Counted from the stretch's first letter, positions 53,435 through 62,450 are shown. The stretch is 64,000 nt of DNA from Halomicrobium urmianum (GCF_020217425.1 NZ_CP084091.1:310001-374000), one strand, 5' to 3'. Translations and numbers: made by a program. The notes: generated from the letters alone by a model not told the origin.

Positions 53435-54223
53435 ATGGAACGCCGCGCCCTCCTCTCTGCGCTCGGTATCGGAGTAGCGACTCTCGCGGGCTGTACCGAC
53501 AGTGTCTCCAGTGCAGACGAACCAACGACGAGCGATCAGTCAGCGCTCCCGAAGCAGTATCCCGACGGGGCGGGACCGGACTCCGTCAACTTCTCGAGGC
53601 TCGATCCGGACGACGATACGGTTCTGCACGCGCCGAGGGACCGGTGGGATTCGTACGCGATCGTCTACAGTGAACCGCCCGGGCGTCGCCGCGTCGAAGG
53701 TGACTACTACGTCAACTCGTCCACCGGAGAAGTGATCTCCGACCTGTGGTACGGCGCGAAGGACTACCGCAACGGCGATACGTACGCGTACGTCCAGCCT
53801 GCGGGCCAGATTCCCGATCATCAGCCGCGCGAGGAGTGGGAATCAGATCCGCAGTTTACCTACGACGATGCAACTGACGCTTACTACCGGTACGACCGTC
53901 ACTACGGTCAGATCGCGCCCACGAATATCGGTCGGCACACGGACATCCTCGACTCCTACGACTGGGAGGCAGTCGACACGACGACGCACCACGGCGTCCC
54001 CGTCATCACGTACCAGCTATCGGATACAGAGCCCGACGACGCTCGCGTCGCGCCAGCCGTCGCAGGCTCTCTCAAACTCGGCGTCGAAGACGGAATCATA
54101 TACGCGTTCGACATCACGCTCGACGCGGAGGGCGAGCCCCGCTATACCTACACTGTTCGTCCAGCAGCGTTCCCGGACCACGATTGGGTCGAGACGGCCC
54201 GAAGAGTCGCCGCTGCGGGTTGA
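53435..54223 (+). CDS. Predicted lipoprotein of unknown function
   Basis: This 262-residue protein has a lipoprotein signal (MERRALLSALGIGVATLAGC; lipobox LAGC, Cys20). The mature part is acidic and rich in Asp and Tyr, with repeated YDY-type segments (DPQFTYDDATDAYYRYDRHYGQ) and a C-terminal beta region (GIIYAFDITLDAEGEPRYTYTV). It resembles haloarchaeal surface lipoproteins without known role. Confidence 0.7.
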   Translation: MERRALLSALGIGVATLAGCTDSVSSADEPTTSDQSALPKQYPDGAGPDSVNFSRLDPDDDTVLHAPRDRWDSYAIVYSEPPGRRRVEGDYYVNSSTGEVISDLWYGAKDYRNGDTYAYVQPAGQIPDHQPREEWESDPQFTYDDATDAYYRYDRHYGQIAPTNIGRHTDILDSYDWEAVDTTTHHGVPVITYQLSDTEPDDARVAPAVAGSLKLGVEDGIIYAFDITLDAEGEPRYTYTVRPAAFPDHDWVETARRVAAAG

Positions 54224-54412
54224 GCACCGGTCCCCGCCCAGCATACGCCGAGCGGAGCGAGGCGTTTCACCGCCGACGCCGTCGAAGACGGCGGAGGCGG
54301 CCTTTTTCGCCCACGTTTTTGCCGCGAGCGGTTCGCGCGGAGCGCGAACCCGAGCGGGAAAAAGGTGGCTGAATTGAACGGAAGAGACTTCACCTTCTGA
54401 ACGAACACCTCC
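54224..54412. repeat. Palindrome cluster between two genes
   Basis: Several inverted repeats lie close together: CGCCGAGC-GGA-GCGAGGCG-like (54247-54265, two mismatches), CGCCGTC-GAA-GACGGCG (54279-54295, perfect), and GTTCGCGC-GGA-GCGCGAAC (54331-54349, perfect). A run CCTTTTTCGC follows the second and would fit a terminator for the lipoprotein gene. Confidence 0.5.
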
Positions 54413-55093
54413 GTGTCCCCAGTGCCTCAGAGTTTCATCGCCGAAGTCGTGCTGACTCATCCGAACGCCCCATTAGCGCCCACGCTCGCAGCAGTCCCCC
54501 ACCCGTCGATCACGGAAGAGTCTATTCGCCCAGCGACGACGGCAGACGAGCCGGCCGTCTTCTATCGGGTAACGGACGTCGAGTTCGACGCTTTCGAGGC
54601 GGAACTCGATCGCGACCAGACAGTTGCGGAGTGGGAACAGGCGATGGACTTCGGGGATACGCGGATGTACCGCGTCCAGCTCGCTCCGGCGACGATATTC
54701 GTCTCGCCGACGCTCTCCGAACTCGGCATCCACGTCGTCAGTAGCGAAAACGCCGATCGCGGCTGGCGTTTCCGGCTGGAGACGGGCGACCGGGACCACC
54801 TCGGTGCGTTGTGGGACTATTGCCGCGAGACGGACATCCAGTTCGAGCTGGAAGTACTCCGGAGCTCCGGGGAACAGCCGATGGACGAACAGGTCGGGAT
54901 CAAAGCAGCGCTGACTGACCGCCAGCAGCAGGTCGCCCGGGTTGCGACCCGGATGGGCTATTACGAGAAAGGAGGCGCCAGTGCAAGCGATGTCGCCGCC
55001 GAGCTCGACATCGCGCCGTCGACGCTGTCGACCCATCTCCGCAGAATCAACGCGACGGTGTTCGATTCCCTGTTCGCCGCCGAATCGGACTGA
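54413..55093 (+). CDS. Bacterio-opsin-activator-type HTH transcription factor
   Basis: This 226-residue protein has an N-terminal sensor-like domain (residues about 1-155) of the Bat type and a C-terminal HTH_10 domain (ALTDRQQQVARVATRMGYYE, ASDVAAELDIAPSTLSTHLRRI; residues about 165-222). Such factors respond to stress or redox signals in haloarchaea. No PAS/GAF domain is present. It is followed by a HalOD1 gene with which it may be co-expressed. The translated start is a GTG at 54413. An ATG further in cannot be excluded. Confidence 0.85.
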   Translation: MSPVPQSFIAEVVLTHPNAPLAPTLAAVPHPSITEESIRPATTADEPAVFYRVTDVEFDAFEAELDRDQTVAEWEQAMDFGDTRMYRVQLAPATIFVSPTLSELGIHVVSSENADRGWRFRLETGDRDHLGALWDYCRETDIQFELEVLRSSGEQPMDEQVGIKAALTDRQQQVARVATRMGYYEKGGASASDVAAELDIAPSTLSTHLRRINATVFDSLFAAESD

Positions 55094-55199
55094 TATCCGC
55101 CGCGGTACGATGGACAGCAGACGGCGGCCCCCCTTTCTTAAAACGAGGCGAACTATTCGACGACACCGTTTGGGAGACGTACGGCGAACCGAGTCGGTA

Positions 55200-55466
55200 A
55201 TGGAAGCAGAGGTCCAAACGAAGTCGTCGACCGCAGCAAAGGCCCCGAGTACGATGATCGTCGATCGGATCTCCGACCTGGAAGGTCTCGATCCGGAGGA
55301 GCTATCCCCGCCGCTGTGTTCGGTGATCGAACCCGAAGCGCTGGATGTACTCTTCCGCTCCTCGACCGGCGATACGCCCCATACGTCGGGCCACGTGCGC
55401 TTCGAATACCGTGGCTACGAGATCCGCGTTCAGAGCGACGGAGAGATCGCGGTTCTCAATCGCTAG
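55200..55466 (+). CDS. HalOD1-domain protein
   Basis: This 88-residue protein carries the haloarchaeal output domain HalOD1: MIVDRISDLEGLDPEELSPP, CSVIEPEALDVLFRS and HVRFEYRGYEIRVQSDGEIAVL. HalOD1 often ends signalling proteins or stands alone. Its target is unknown. ATG 55200 gives a normal family start. It follows the HTH gene by 106 bp in the same direction. Confidence 0.8.
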   Translation: MEAEVQTKSSTAAKAPSTMIVDRISDLEGLDPEELSPPLCSVIEPEALDVLFRSSTGDTPHTSGHVRFEYRGYEIRVQSDGEIAVLNR

Positions 55467-55719
55467 GGGATCGGCAACGTGGGCCCCGCGAAGTGGTACC
55501 TGCGGCGGGTAATACCTCCTTGACACGGGAGGACGTGAACTCCTGCGAGATGAGACCCCTTCCGGGCAGCAACGAATTCGTAACGTGAAAACCTCGAGCA
55601 ATGAGTGGTTTCGATAGCAGCCTGACAAAAGTTCCCGACTTAGATGGTCAAGCCTCTCGAAGTACGAGTGCGATCTGCAGACACGTAGCACGCTACTGCG
55701 TCACCAGGAGGGACGAAGT

Positions 55720-56934
55720 GTGACGGCAACCGAAGTGTCCGACGCGCACGAGGGGGCCCTCGATTCCGCGCAGGGGTGGCTGATCGTCGGGCTCGGCATC
55801 TGCATCCTCACGGCGATCTGGGGGGCAGTCTTCACCTTCACCGTCTATGCCGATCGTCTCGCCGCGACGTTCGGACTCTCCGCGTTGCAGGTCTCGTCGG
55901 TCTTTTCGATCACGACTGCAGTGTTCCTCATGGCCGGTGGCCTCTTCGGCGTGTTCGCCGCCCGGTTCCCTCTCCGGCCCGTCCTCGCAGCGATCGGCAT
56001 CGGCCTCGTTGTCACCACTGCGCTCCTGCAGATCGTCGAGTCGTATCTCGGCGTCGTTGCCGTGTTTCTCCTCCTCGGCATGGCGGGCGGTACCGCGTTC
56101 ACGGTCGTCGTTTCGCTCGCACCGCAGTGGTTCGATGTCTATCGAGGGCTCGCGACGAGTCTCACGATGACAGGCATCGGGCTCGGCCCGCTGGTGCTGC
56201 CGTCGGTCTGGCTCTGGCTGTTCGACCAGACCGGTTTCCGTTCCGCCTTCACCGTCGTCGTTGGTGTGAACGCCGGTCTCGTGTTCGTATCGAGCCTCGT
56301 CTACCATCGACCGCCACGAGACACGCAGACAGCGACCACAGTCGACGCCGCGTGGCTCCGTACGAGAATCAGCAACGCGCGGTTTCTCGGCACGGCGATC
56401 GGGTTCGCACTCGCTTTTAGCTGGTACTACGTGCTCTCCGCTCACCTCGTCGACATTCTCACAGCGAACGGTATCCAGGTGAGTGTCGCCGCCGCCGGAC
56501 TCAGTCTCATCGGTGGCATCAGCGTCTTCACCCGCGTCGGGGGCGGAATCGTCGGGGACCGCGTGGGTCAGCGTGAAACCTTCGTGACGAGCGCCGCCCT
56601 CGCCGGCCTCTGTGCGTTCGTGTTTCCATTTGTTCACTCGAACCGTCTGCTATACGGCGTTCTCTTCGGGTTCGGTATCGCCCTCGGCCCGCTCGCCTCG
56701 CTCTGGTCGCCGATCGTTCTCACCCGCTTCGGATCCGACAACGCGACCGCGACAGTCGGCTTGATCAACGTCGCCGTGGCCGGTTCCGCGTTCTTCGCAC
56801 CGTTCGTTGCAACCGCGCTCCATCGCGTGACCGGCGGGTCCGTTCTGCCTCTCGTTCTGCTCGGTGCTATTACCGTCCTCGGGGCGACCCTCTTCTACTG
56901 GGGCACGACTCCGGCGAGCGGTAATTCGGCTTGA
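55720..56934 (+). CDS. MFS transporter (monocarboxylate/oxalate-type)
   Basis: This 404-residue transporter has twelve predicted helices. After helix 2 there is a degenerate MFS loop (GVFAARFPLRPV), and the second half begins near residue 215 (FLGTAIGFALAFSWYYVLSAHL) with IVGDRVGQRETF as the matching loop. The general type is the anion:cation or oxalate/formate family. Substrate unknown. Translation starts at GTG 55720. Confidence 0.85.
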   Translation: MTATEVSDAHEGALDSAQGWLIVGLGICILTAIWGAVFTFTVYADRLAATFGLSALQVSSVFSITTAVFLMAGGLFGVFAARFPLRPVLAAIGIGLVVTTALLQIVESYLGVVAVFLLLGMAGGTAFTVVVSLAPQWFDVYRGLATSLTMTGIGLGPLVLPSVWLWLFDQTGFRSAFTVVVGVNAGLVFVSSLVYHRPPRDTQTATTVDAAWLRTRISNARFLGTAIGFALAFSWYYVLSAHLVDILTANGIQVSVAAAGLSLIGGISVFTRVGGGIVGDRVGQRETFVTSAALAGLCAFVFPFVHSNRLLYGVLFGFGIALGPLASLWSPIVLTRFGSDNATATVGLINVAVAGSAFFAPFVATALHRVTGGSVLPLVLLGAITVLGATLFYWGTTPASGNSA

Positions 56935-57017
56935 CCGTCCCGGTGCACCCACGTGATTGGTTGCGGGCGCACCGACCAGTGCCAGCAGATCGTCTGACCT
57001 CAATCGGAGCTAACGGG

Positions 57018-58940
57018 TCACGGATGGCTGATCTCGAGCGTCCAGTTGCCGTCTGCCTCGACGTTGATCCAGGCGGGGCCGCCGGCCTTGTACGACCGCG
57101 AGTTCGAGAACTCGCCGCTGCGGTGGACGATGACCTCGCGACTGCCGTCCGCACCGTAGCCGTCGACGATGAACGTACCGTCGCCGTCGTGTGTCGCGAC
57201 GATCCTGACGTCGCGCTCCGTCCACAGCGGGCCGACGAACGCCGAGCCCGTGCCGGACGCCTCGACGGGGAGGTCCTCGAGGTCGTCAGCGTGGACTGCG
57301 GGCTGGGAGAGGTCGATCGACCACTCGCCGTCGGCGTCGACCTCGAGCCTGTAGGTGTCGTCATCGACGGCCATGATCGATTCGCCGCTCTCGTTTCCGG
57401 ACGTGGTCAGCAGGTTCTCGCTCCGTCCGAGCCCATCGGGTTTCGTCACGTCGACGGCGATCGCCTCGCCGTCGTGGGAGACGGTCGCGACGACGACGCC
57501 GTCGTCGAGCTCGAAGGTCGGCGACTCGCCCGAGCCAGTCCCTTCGAACGTGTGGGACTGGCCCGCCTCGAGGACGGTTCCGCTCGGGCGCGTTCCGACC
57601 GAGGGTTCGTCGCCGTCGAGGTCGAGCGTCCCGTCGACGAGATCGGAGGGGGTGACAACGTCGAGGTTGCGGTGTTCGATGTGATCGAGCAACAGTCCGA
57701 AGTCGTCGAGCGACATCCGGTTCCCGCTGTCCACGTCTTCCGAGTCGACGATCCGCGGAATCCGCAACACGGTGAGCAGGTCGTACTGGTCGGAGATGTT
57801 GAGGTGGCGGCGAACGCCGGTGTGAAGCGCGGGCCCCCAGATGAACGGGATCACGTGCATCTCGGTCGGCGGCACGCCGGTCGTCCCGGCGCTGTAGAGG
57901 AACGTCGACTCGTGGACGTCCCTGGCGACGTCGTAGGTCGTCGAATCCATTCGCCCGTCGGGAACGAACAGGTGGCGCGCCCCGTCCTCGAAGCCCTCGC
58001 TCGCGAGCGCGTCGCGCGCGTTCTCGAGGACCGATCGCTGCTGGTCTGCGGACTGGTCCGGCAGGGGCGTCGACACCGATGGGAGCGAACAGACGTCCCA
58101 GCCGCGGTCGCTGAGCTCGCTGAGTTCGTCGAGCCCCATGCGACCGCTGTCGCCGATTTGCTCGGGGGAGACCGGGACAGCACCACTCCAGTCGCGTTCC
58201 GCGAGCATCTCGGCGGCAATCTCGTAGTGCGATTCGTGGCCGCCGTGGAACGCGAGCACCACCGCGCCGTTGCTCGCCGATTCGGTTCGCCGGAGGTCGT
58301 CGACCAGCAGTTTGCTCGGTCCGTCCTCTGGTCCGTCCACGACGATGTTGATGCCGGTGACGTTCGAGAGATCCGGTTCGTCACCGGGTTTTTGCTGGTA
58401 GCCACAGTCCATTCGGAACCAGCCGTCGTACTCGTCCGGCACCACGCGAATGCTCGAGAGGCGCTCGCGCTGCGTCGGCGCGAGGAACTCGACGAAGATG
58501 CGATCGGCGGACGCCGGCTTGACCGCCATCGAGACGTCCCACCCCTCGAGATCGAGTCCGTCCGGGAACCGGAGCTCCACGCCGGCCGTTCCCTCGTCGC
58601 TCTCGATGACCGCCGCCTGCGATCCGCGTCGCGCCTCGTCGGGGGCGGCCGAGACCTCGCCGGTTCGTGGGGTCAACTCCTCGAGCGTCTCGAAGTCGAA
58701 GAGGAGCTCGCCGGATTCGATGGCAGGCCAGGTCGTGGAACCGGTGGCCGTGTCGTCCGTGGCGGTACTGGTTTCGTTCCCGCCGGCGGCGGTGCCGTCC
58801 GGAGTTTCGTCCCCGCCGGCAGCGCCGTCCGAAAGTACGTCAATACAGCCCGCGAGCGTCGTCGATACAGCGCCGGCACCGAGTGTGGCCAGTAGTTGCC
58901 GGCGAGACGAGCCGTCGTCCGAACCGCGTTCGGATACCAT
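57018..58940 (-). CDS. Polysaccharide-deacetylase-like lipoprotein
   Basis: This 640-residue exported protein has a lipoprotein signal (SSRRQLLATLGAGAVSTTLAGC), a Thr/Gly/Ser-rich linker, a beta-sandwich (ELLFDFETLEELTPR...) and a NodB-like barrel. At the normal metal site TFDDG the sequence reads LAFHGGHESHYEIAAEML, and the second site HT/S-x-x-H is not obvious. Residue loss suggests altered catalysis or a non-catalytic binding role, as in several haloarchaeal homologues. The last 200 residues are beta-rich repeats (DDTYRLEVDADGEWSIDLSQP, EADGNWTLEISHP), resembling surface adhesion modules. Confidence 0.7.
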   Translation of the reverse strand: MVSERGSDDGSSRRQLLATLGAGAVSTTLAGCIDVLSDGAAGGDETPDGTAAGGNETSTATDDTATGSTTWPAIESGELLFDFETLEELTPRTGEVSAAPDEARRGSQAAVIESDEGTAGVELRFPDGLDLEGWDVSMAVKPASADRIFVEFLAPTQRERLSSIRVVPDEYDGWFRMDCGYQQKPGDEPDLSNVTGINIVVDGPEDGPSKLLVDDLRRTESASNGAVVLAFHGGHESHYEIAAEMLAERDWSGAVPVSPEQIGDSGRMGLDELSELSDRGWDVCSLPSVSTPLPDQSADQQRSVLENARDALASEGFEDGARHLFVPDGRMDSTTYDVARDVHESTFLYSAGTTGVPPTEMHVIPFIWGPALHTGVRRHLNISDQYDLLTVLRIPRIVDSEDVDSGNRMSLDDFGLLLDHIEHRNLDVVTPSDLVDGTLDLDGDEPSVGTRPSGTVLEAGQSHTFEGTGSGESPTFELDDGVVVATVSHDGEAIAVDVTKPDGLGRSENLLTTSGNESGESIMAVDDDTYRLEVDADGEWSIDLSQPAVHADDLEDLPVEASGTGSAFVGPLWTERDVRIVATHDGDGTFIVDGYGADGSREVIVHRSGEFSNSRSYKAGGPAWINVEADGNWTLEISHP

Positions 58941-58995
58941 TACCCAGACGATGCCGCGTCGGGACCGTCATTATTGTGTGGATAAACGGGGGAGA

Positions 58996-59016
58996 GATTT
59001 GCTGACTCAGCAAATC
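58996..59016. promoter_or_regulatory. Perfect 21-bp palindrome before the 59058 gene
   Basis: GATTTGCTGA, one central C, then TCAGCAAATC. It lies 41 bp before ATG 59058 and is shared, with a single mismatch, by 62034-62054. It is very likely an operator for a dimeric regulator, and the HTH protein encoded at 62091 is a candidate. Confidence 0.7.
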
Positions 59017-59057
59017 GGAGTTGGACATTTCAACCATCACTGCATCGGTACACCTGG

Positions 59058-59516
59058 ATGTCACCGAGCGATTCGATCAGGAGACACCTGCCGACCCTCT
59101 CCGAAGCGGTCTCGTACCCCTTCGAGACGTGGCGGGGAACGATCGGGCTGGTACTCGCGACGTACGTGTTGTTGCTCCTGAGCGCGACGCCCGAATTCCC
59201 GCTCCCGACGCTCGGCGACGGCCTCTCCTGGCTCGAGTACGTCGTCGTCTCGCTTACGGAACCGGTCTACCGGACCGACGGCTGGACCGGGCTCGGGATC
59301 GGCGTCCTCTATGCCCTGCTCTCGGGCGCTGCAGTCGTCAACGCCGTCGCGCAACTGCGGGTCGCCGACCGCTCGAGTCGCACCAATCTCTCCGGCGTGG
59401 GGCCGGGACTCCTCGCGTCGGGCCGTGCGAGTTGTGGCGCCGGACTCCTCGGCTTTTTCCCGGAGCGGGCGGGCTATCCCGAACGACGTGCGCTCACGAC
59501 GGAGGCGACGCGATGA
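59058..59516 (+). CDS. Membrane protein of a two-gene cassette
   Basis: This 152-residue protein has four hydrophobic segments (GTIGLVLATYVLLLLSA, WLEYVVVSLTEPVYRTDGW, GIGVLYALLSGAAVVNAVAQL, GPGLLASGRASCGAGLLGFF). A Ser-Cys-Gly-Ala motif marks the last one. It overlaps the next gene by four bases (ATGA), so the two are translationally coupled. The cassette is preceded by the palindrome at 58996. Confidence 0.7.
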   Translation: MSPSDSIRRHLPTLSEAVSYPFETWRGTIGLVLATYVLLLLSATPEFPLPTLGDGLSWLEYVVVSLTEPVYRTDGWTGLGIGVLYALLSGAAVVNAVAQLRVADRSSRTNLSGVGPGLLASGRASCGAGLLGFFPERAGYPERRALTTEATR

Positions 59517-59995
59517 CGGGACGGCGATTCGGCCGCCAGATCCGATCGGACCGGCGAGCGATCGGCCGGGGAATCGCGGTCGGAATCGGCGTCTTCGTGT
59601 TGTTCGGGCTCGTTACTGGCCTCGTCCCGAACCCGCTGTACGTCCGGATGGTCCCGCGGACCCCGGTCGATTACCTGTTCCTGACGCTGACCGCGCTGCT
59701 GGCGGGCGTCTACGCCGCACAGCGGGTGGCGACCGACGTTCCCCAGGCCGGACTCGAGGGCGAAGACGGGAGCTCGAGCAGCGAGGATCGGTGGGCGATG
59801 GGTGGGCTGGTCGGTGGCTTTCTGGCCGTCGGCTGTCCGATCTGTAACGTCTTCCTGCTCGCGCTGTTCAGTTCGTCTGCGCTCATGACCTACTTCGATC
59901 CGCTTCGGCCGCTGCTCGGCGTCGTCTCCGTGGCGCTGCTGGCGGGGTTGATCTACGCCCGCCACAAACGCACGTGCCCGACCTGCGCCACGTGA
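59513..59995 (+). CDS. Membrane protein with CPxC motifs
   Basis: This 160-residue protein has four hydrophobic segments. In helix 3 a GCPICN motif follows LVGGFLAVG, and at the C-terminus there is TCPTCAT. Two CPxC sites suggest a membrane-bound thiol redox or metal function. The length and arrangement do not match DsbB or VKOR fully. The partner encoded at 59058 probably forms a complex with it. Confidence 0.7.
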   Translation: MTGRRFGRQIRSDRRAIGRGIAVGIGVFVLFGLVTGLVPNPLYVRMVPRTPVDYLFLTLTALLAGVYAAQRVATDVPQAGLEGEDGSSSSEDRWAMGGLVGGFLAVGCPICNVFLLALFSSSALMTYFDPLRPLLGVVSVALLAGLIYARHKRTCPTCAT

Positions 59996-60213
59996 TCGCG
60001 GACGCTCAGACGGTCTGCTGTGACGGTTTACTGTCGCACCCGCAGGACGAGTCGAGGGCGCGCCGGAAGTGACTGACGGGAGTCCGTATCGCTCAGAGTC
60101 CGTCCAGTCGCCGGGTTCGGTCTCGCGACACTCCTCTTTCGCCTCGCGCTCGCGTGGCCAGAGCGCTCGTCAAACGCCAAAACGAATGCGTGATTCCCGT
60201 GGTCGTGTCGAGA

Positions 60214-61974
60214 TCAGTTCGTGGGTACGGACTGTTCGACGGACGTCTGTTCCGTCGAGACGTCTTTTTCGACGACGAGGTCCTCGAGGACGAGGACGTC
60301 CAGTCCCATCCCGTAGAAGTCCTTGATCGCCTGCGTCGGCGTCCGGACGATCGGTTCGGCGTGGTCGTTGAACGACGTGTTGAGGACGACTGGGACGCCA
60401 GTGATGTCGGCGAACTCGGAGATGAGTCGGTGATAGCGCGGGTGCTGGTCCTCGCGAACGGTCTGGGGCCGCGTCGAGTCGTCGGCGGGGTGCAAGACGG
60501 CCTCGAGGTCGTCGGTCTTCGACGGCCGGACGTCGTCGGCGTCAATCATGAACGGTGCCGGCCCGCCGTCGACGAGATACTCCTCGGCAGCCGACTCGAG
60601 CAGCGACGGCGCGAACGGACGCCACTCCTCGCGATGTTTGACGAACCGGTTGACCCGATCGCGGGACGCAGCGGTTCGTGGATCGGCGAGGATGCTTCTG
60701 GCGCCGAGCGCCCGGGGTCCCATCTCCATCCGTCCCTGGAACCAGCCGACGAGGTCACCGTCCGCGAGCCGTTCGGCGACGTACCGCTCAAGGTCGTCCG
60801 GCTCTGCGTACTCGATCTTGTTCGTCTCGAGTGTCGATCGGATCTCGTCGGTCGCGTACTCGGGGCCGAGGTAGACGTCGGTCTGGCGGTCGACCTCCGC
60901 CGGGCGCTGCTGCGACCAGCCCGCACCGAGGGCGAGGCCGGCGTCGTGAGCGACGGGTTGGATGAAGGCGTCGTCGACGACCGGCGATTCCTGGACGCGC
61001 TGGTTCAGCTTGCAGTTGAGCGCGACCCCGCCGGCGAGCGCGACGTTGGTGGTGTCGAAGCGCTCGACCGCCGACTCCGCGATGTCGACGACGGTCTCCT
61101 CGAGCAGTTTCTGGGCCGTGTGCGCGAGGTCTTTCTCCCACTGGTCGAACGACCCGGGCGACTCCTTTCGGGGTCGGCCGAAGGCGCGCTCGAGCGTCTC
61201 GACGCCGTAGCCAGTCCCCCATCGCTTCGTCAGGTCGGTGACGTCGTAGTCGACGCCCGTGTCGATCAGACTCCGGAGGGCGGATTCGATCTCGGGGTTG
61301 TCGTCTCCGTACGGCGCGAGTCCCATCACCTTCCCTTCGCCGTTGAACATGCGATAGCCGAGATACTCCGTCACGGCCGCGAAGAAGAGGCCGAGGCTGT
61401 TGGGGTGTTCGTACGTGCGCACGCGCTGCAGCCCGGTTCTGTCGGCGTACCAGACGACCGTCGCGTCGTACTCGCCCTTTGCGTCGACGGTGAGGACGAT
61501 CCCCTCGTCGAAGCCCGAGGGGTGGAACGCACTCGCGGCGTGACAGCGGTGATGTGGGACCGTTTCGATCGGTGGCAGCGGCGTGCCGAACGACTCGAGG
61601 CGGGATTCGATCTGTCGCGTCGGCACGAAGCGGCTCCGAACCTGGCTGACGAGCGTTCCTTCCAGTGCGGAGAGCTTTCGGCCGAGCCCGGGCGCTCGAA
61701 TCGCGTCGGTCAGGTAGTGGGAGGCGATCTCGCTGCGGAGTGACGGATCGTAGGGGAGGAGGATGCGATCGATCTCCGCGATCTCCAGGTCGCGATAGTC
61801 GAGACAGGCCTGAATCGCACGGTCGGGGAACGTCTCAGTGGCGTGTTTCTCCCGCGTGTATCGTTCCTCTTCGACGCCGAACACGGGCGTCCCGTCTTCG
61901 AAGAGGACGGCGCTCGGATCGTGTTGGCCGTACAGTCCGATCGCGGGTTTAAATGCGAGGTGGTAGTCCGTCAT
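60214..61974 (-). CDS. NodU/CmcH-family carbamoyltransferase
   Basis: This 586-residue enzyme has the N-terminal Kae1-like domain (HDPSAVLFEDG, VPHHRCHAASAFHPSGFDEGIVLTVDAKGE, ALAGGVALNCKLNQR, DAGLALGAGW) and the C-terminal YrdC-like carbamoyl-binding domain (GRMEMGPRALGARSILADPR, VNRFVKHREEWRPFAPSL, PVVLNTSFNDHAEPIVRTPTQAI). These enzymes transfer carbamoyl from carbamoyl phosphate, via carbamoyl-adenylate, to sugars or other hydroxyl groups. Surface glycan or S-layer decoration is plausible. It is divergently transcribed from the HTH regulator, and the intervening DNA (61975-62033) lies beside the palindrome. Confidence 0.92.
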   Translation of the reverse strand: MTDYHLAFKPAIGLYGQHDPSAVLFEDGTPVFGVEEERYTREKHATETFPDRAIQACLDYRDLEIAEIDRILLPYDPSLRSEIASHYLTDAIRAPGLGRKLSALEGTLVSQVRSRFVPTRQIESRLESFGTPLPPIETVPHHRCHAASAFHPSGFDEGIVLTVDAKGEYDATVVWYADRTGLQRVRTYEHPNSLGLFFAAVTEYLGYRMFNGEGKVMGLAPYGDDNPEIESALRSLIDTGVDYDVTDLTKRWGTGYGVETLERAFGRPRKESPGSFDQWEKDLAHTAQKLLEETVVDIAESAVERFDTTNVALAGGVALNCKLNQRVQESPVVDDAFIQPVAHDAGLALGAGWSQQRPAEVDRQTDVYLGPEYATDEIRSTLETNKIEYAEPDDLERYVAERLADGDLVGWFQGRMEMGPRALGARSILADPRTAASRDRVNRFVKHREEWRPFAPSLLESAAEEYLVDGGPAPFMIDADDVRPSKTDDLEAVLHPADDSTRPQTVREDQHPRYHRLISEFADITGVPVVLNTSFNDHAEPIVRTPTQAIKDFYGMGLDVLVLEDLVVEKDVSTEQTSVEQSVPTN

Positions 61975-62033
61975 AGTTCTGCGATTGTGACGCTATCCTA
62001 GTCGACGCCGAGGGGCTTCAAGACAGCCACGGC

Positions 62034-62054
62034 GATTTGCTGGGTCAGCAAATC
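62034..62054. promoter_or_regulatory. 21-bp palindrome between carbamoyltransferase and HTH genes
   Basis: GATTTGCTGG, central G, then TCAGCAAATC. It is identical to 58996-59016 except for two central bases. It sits 37 bp before the preferred GTG start (62091) and 60 bp from the divergent ATG 61974, so one regulator could control both. The longer reading of the HTH gene would begin inside this palindrome, which speaks against that start. Confidence 0.7.
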
Positions 62055-62090
62055 GTGGCCTATTTGGCAACCAACGACGGTGTATACCGT

Positions 62091-62450
62091 GTGCAGCACG
62101 GTGGCTCTCCAAACTCACCCGAGATCTTCCAGATCCTCGCGGACGAATACGCGCGGCGGATACTCGTCGCGGCCGACACGGGTCCGAAGACCGCGAAGAC
62201 CCTGAGCGAGGAGTGTGACGCCTCCCTCACGACGATCTATCGACGCGCCTCGACGCTTCAGGACCTCGATCTCATCGAAGAACGGAATACGGTCGACGAG
62301 GACGGCGCCCACCGGAGCGAGTTCGAAACGACGCTCGAGGGGCTCCACCTCGATCTCACCGATGGCGAACTGGCGCTGACACTCGAGACGCGCGACGAGC
62401 TCGCTGACAATTTCACGTCGCTCTGGGGCGATCTCCGGGGTGACGACTGA
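62091..62450 (+). CDS. Winged-helix (ArsR-like) transcriptional regulator
   Basis: This protein of about 119 residues has a typical haloarchaeal wHTH. VQHGGSPNSPEIFQILADEY ARRILVAADTGPKTAKTLSE starts it, and ECDASLTTIYRRASTLQDLDLIEER is the recognition region (written in parts). The C-terminal part has LETRDELADNFTSLW. It probably forms a dimer and, by position, may bind the palindrome just upstream. GTG 62091 gives the usual family N-terminus. A TTG-started extension into the palindrome is less likely. Its stop overlaps the following ATG. Confidence 0.8.
   Translation: MQHGGSPNSPEIFQILADEYARRILVAADTGPKTAKTLSEECDASLTTIYRRASTLQDLDLIEERNTVDEDGAHRSEFETTLEGLHLDLTDGELALTLETRDELADNFTSLWGDLRGDD

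Noticed and set aside
56931-58895. A 654-codon open frame opposite the deacetylase-like gene
   Set aside because: Same shadow effect; the leftward frame has signal peptide, lipobox and domain structure.
60154-61743. A 529-codon open frame opposite the carbamoyltransferase
   Set aside because: Complement of a strongly conserved enzyme with G+C-rich codons; low-complexity Arg/Val/Asp composition and no motif.
62037-62090. TTG-initiated extension of the wHTH regulator
   Set aside because: It would start inside the 21-bp palindrome and adds residues unlike the family N-terminus.
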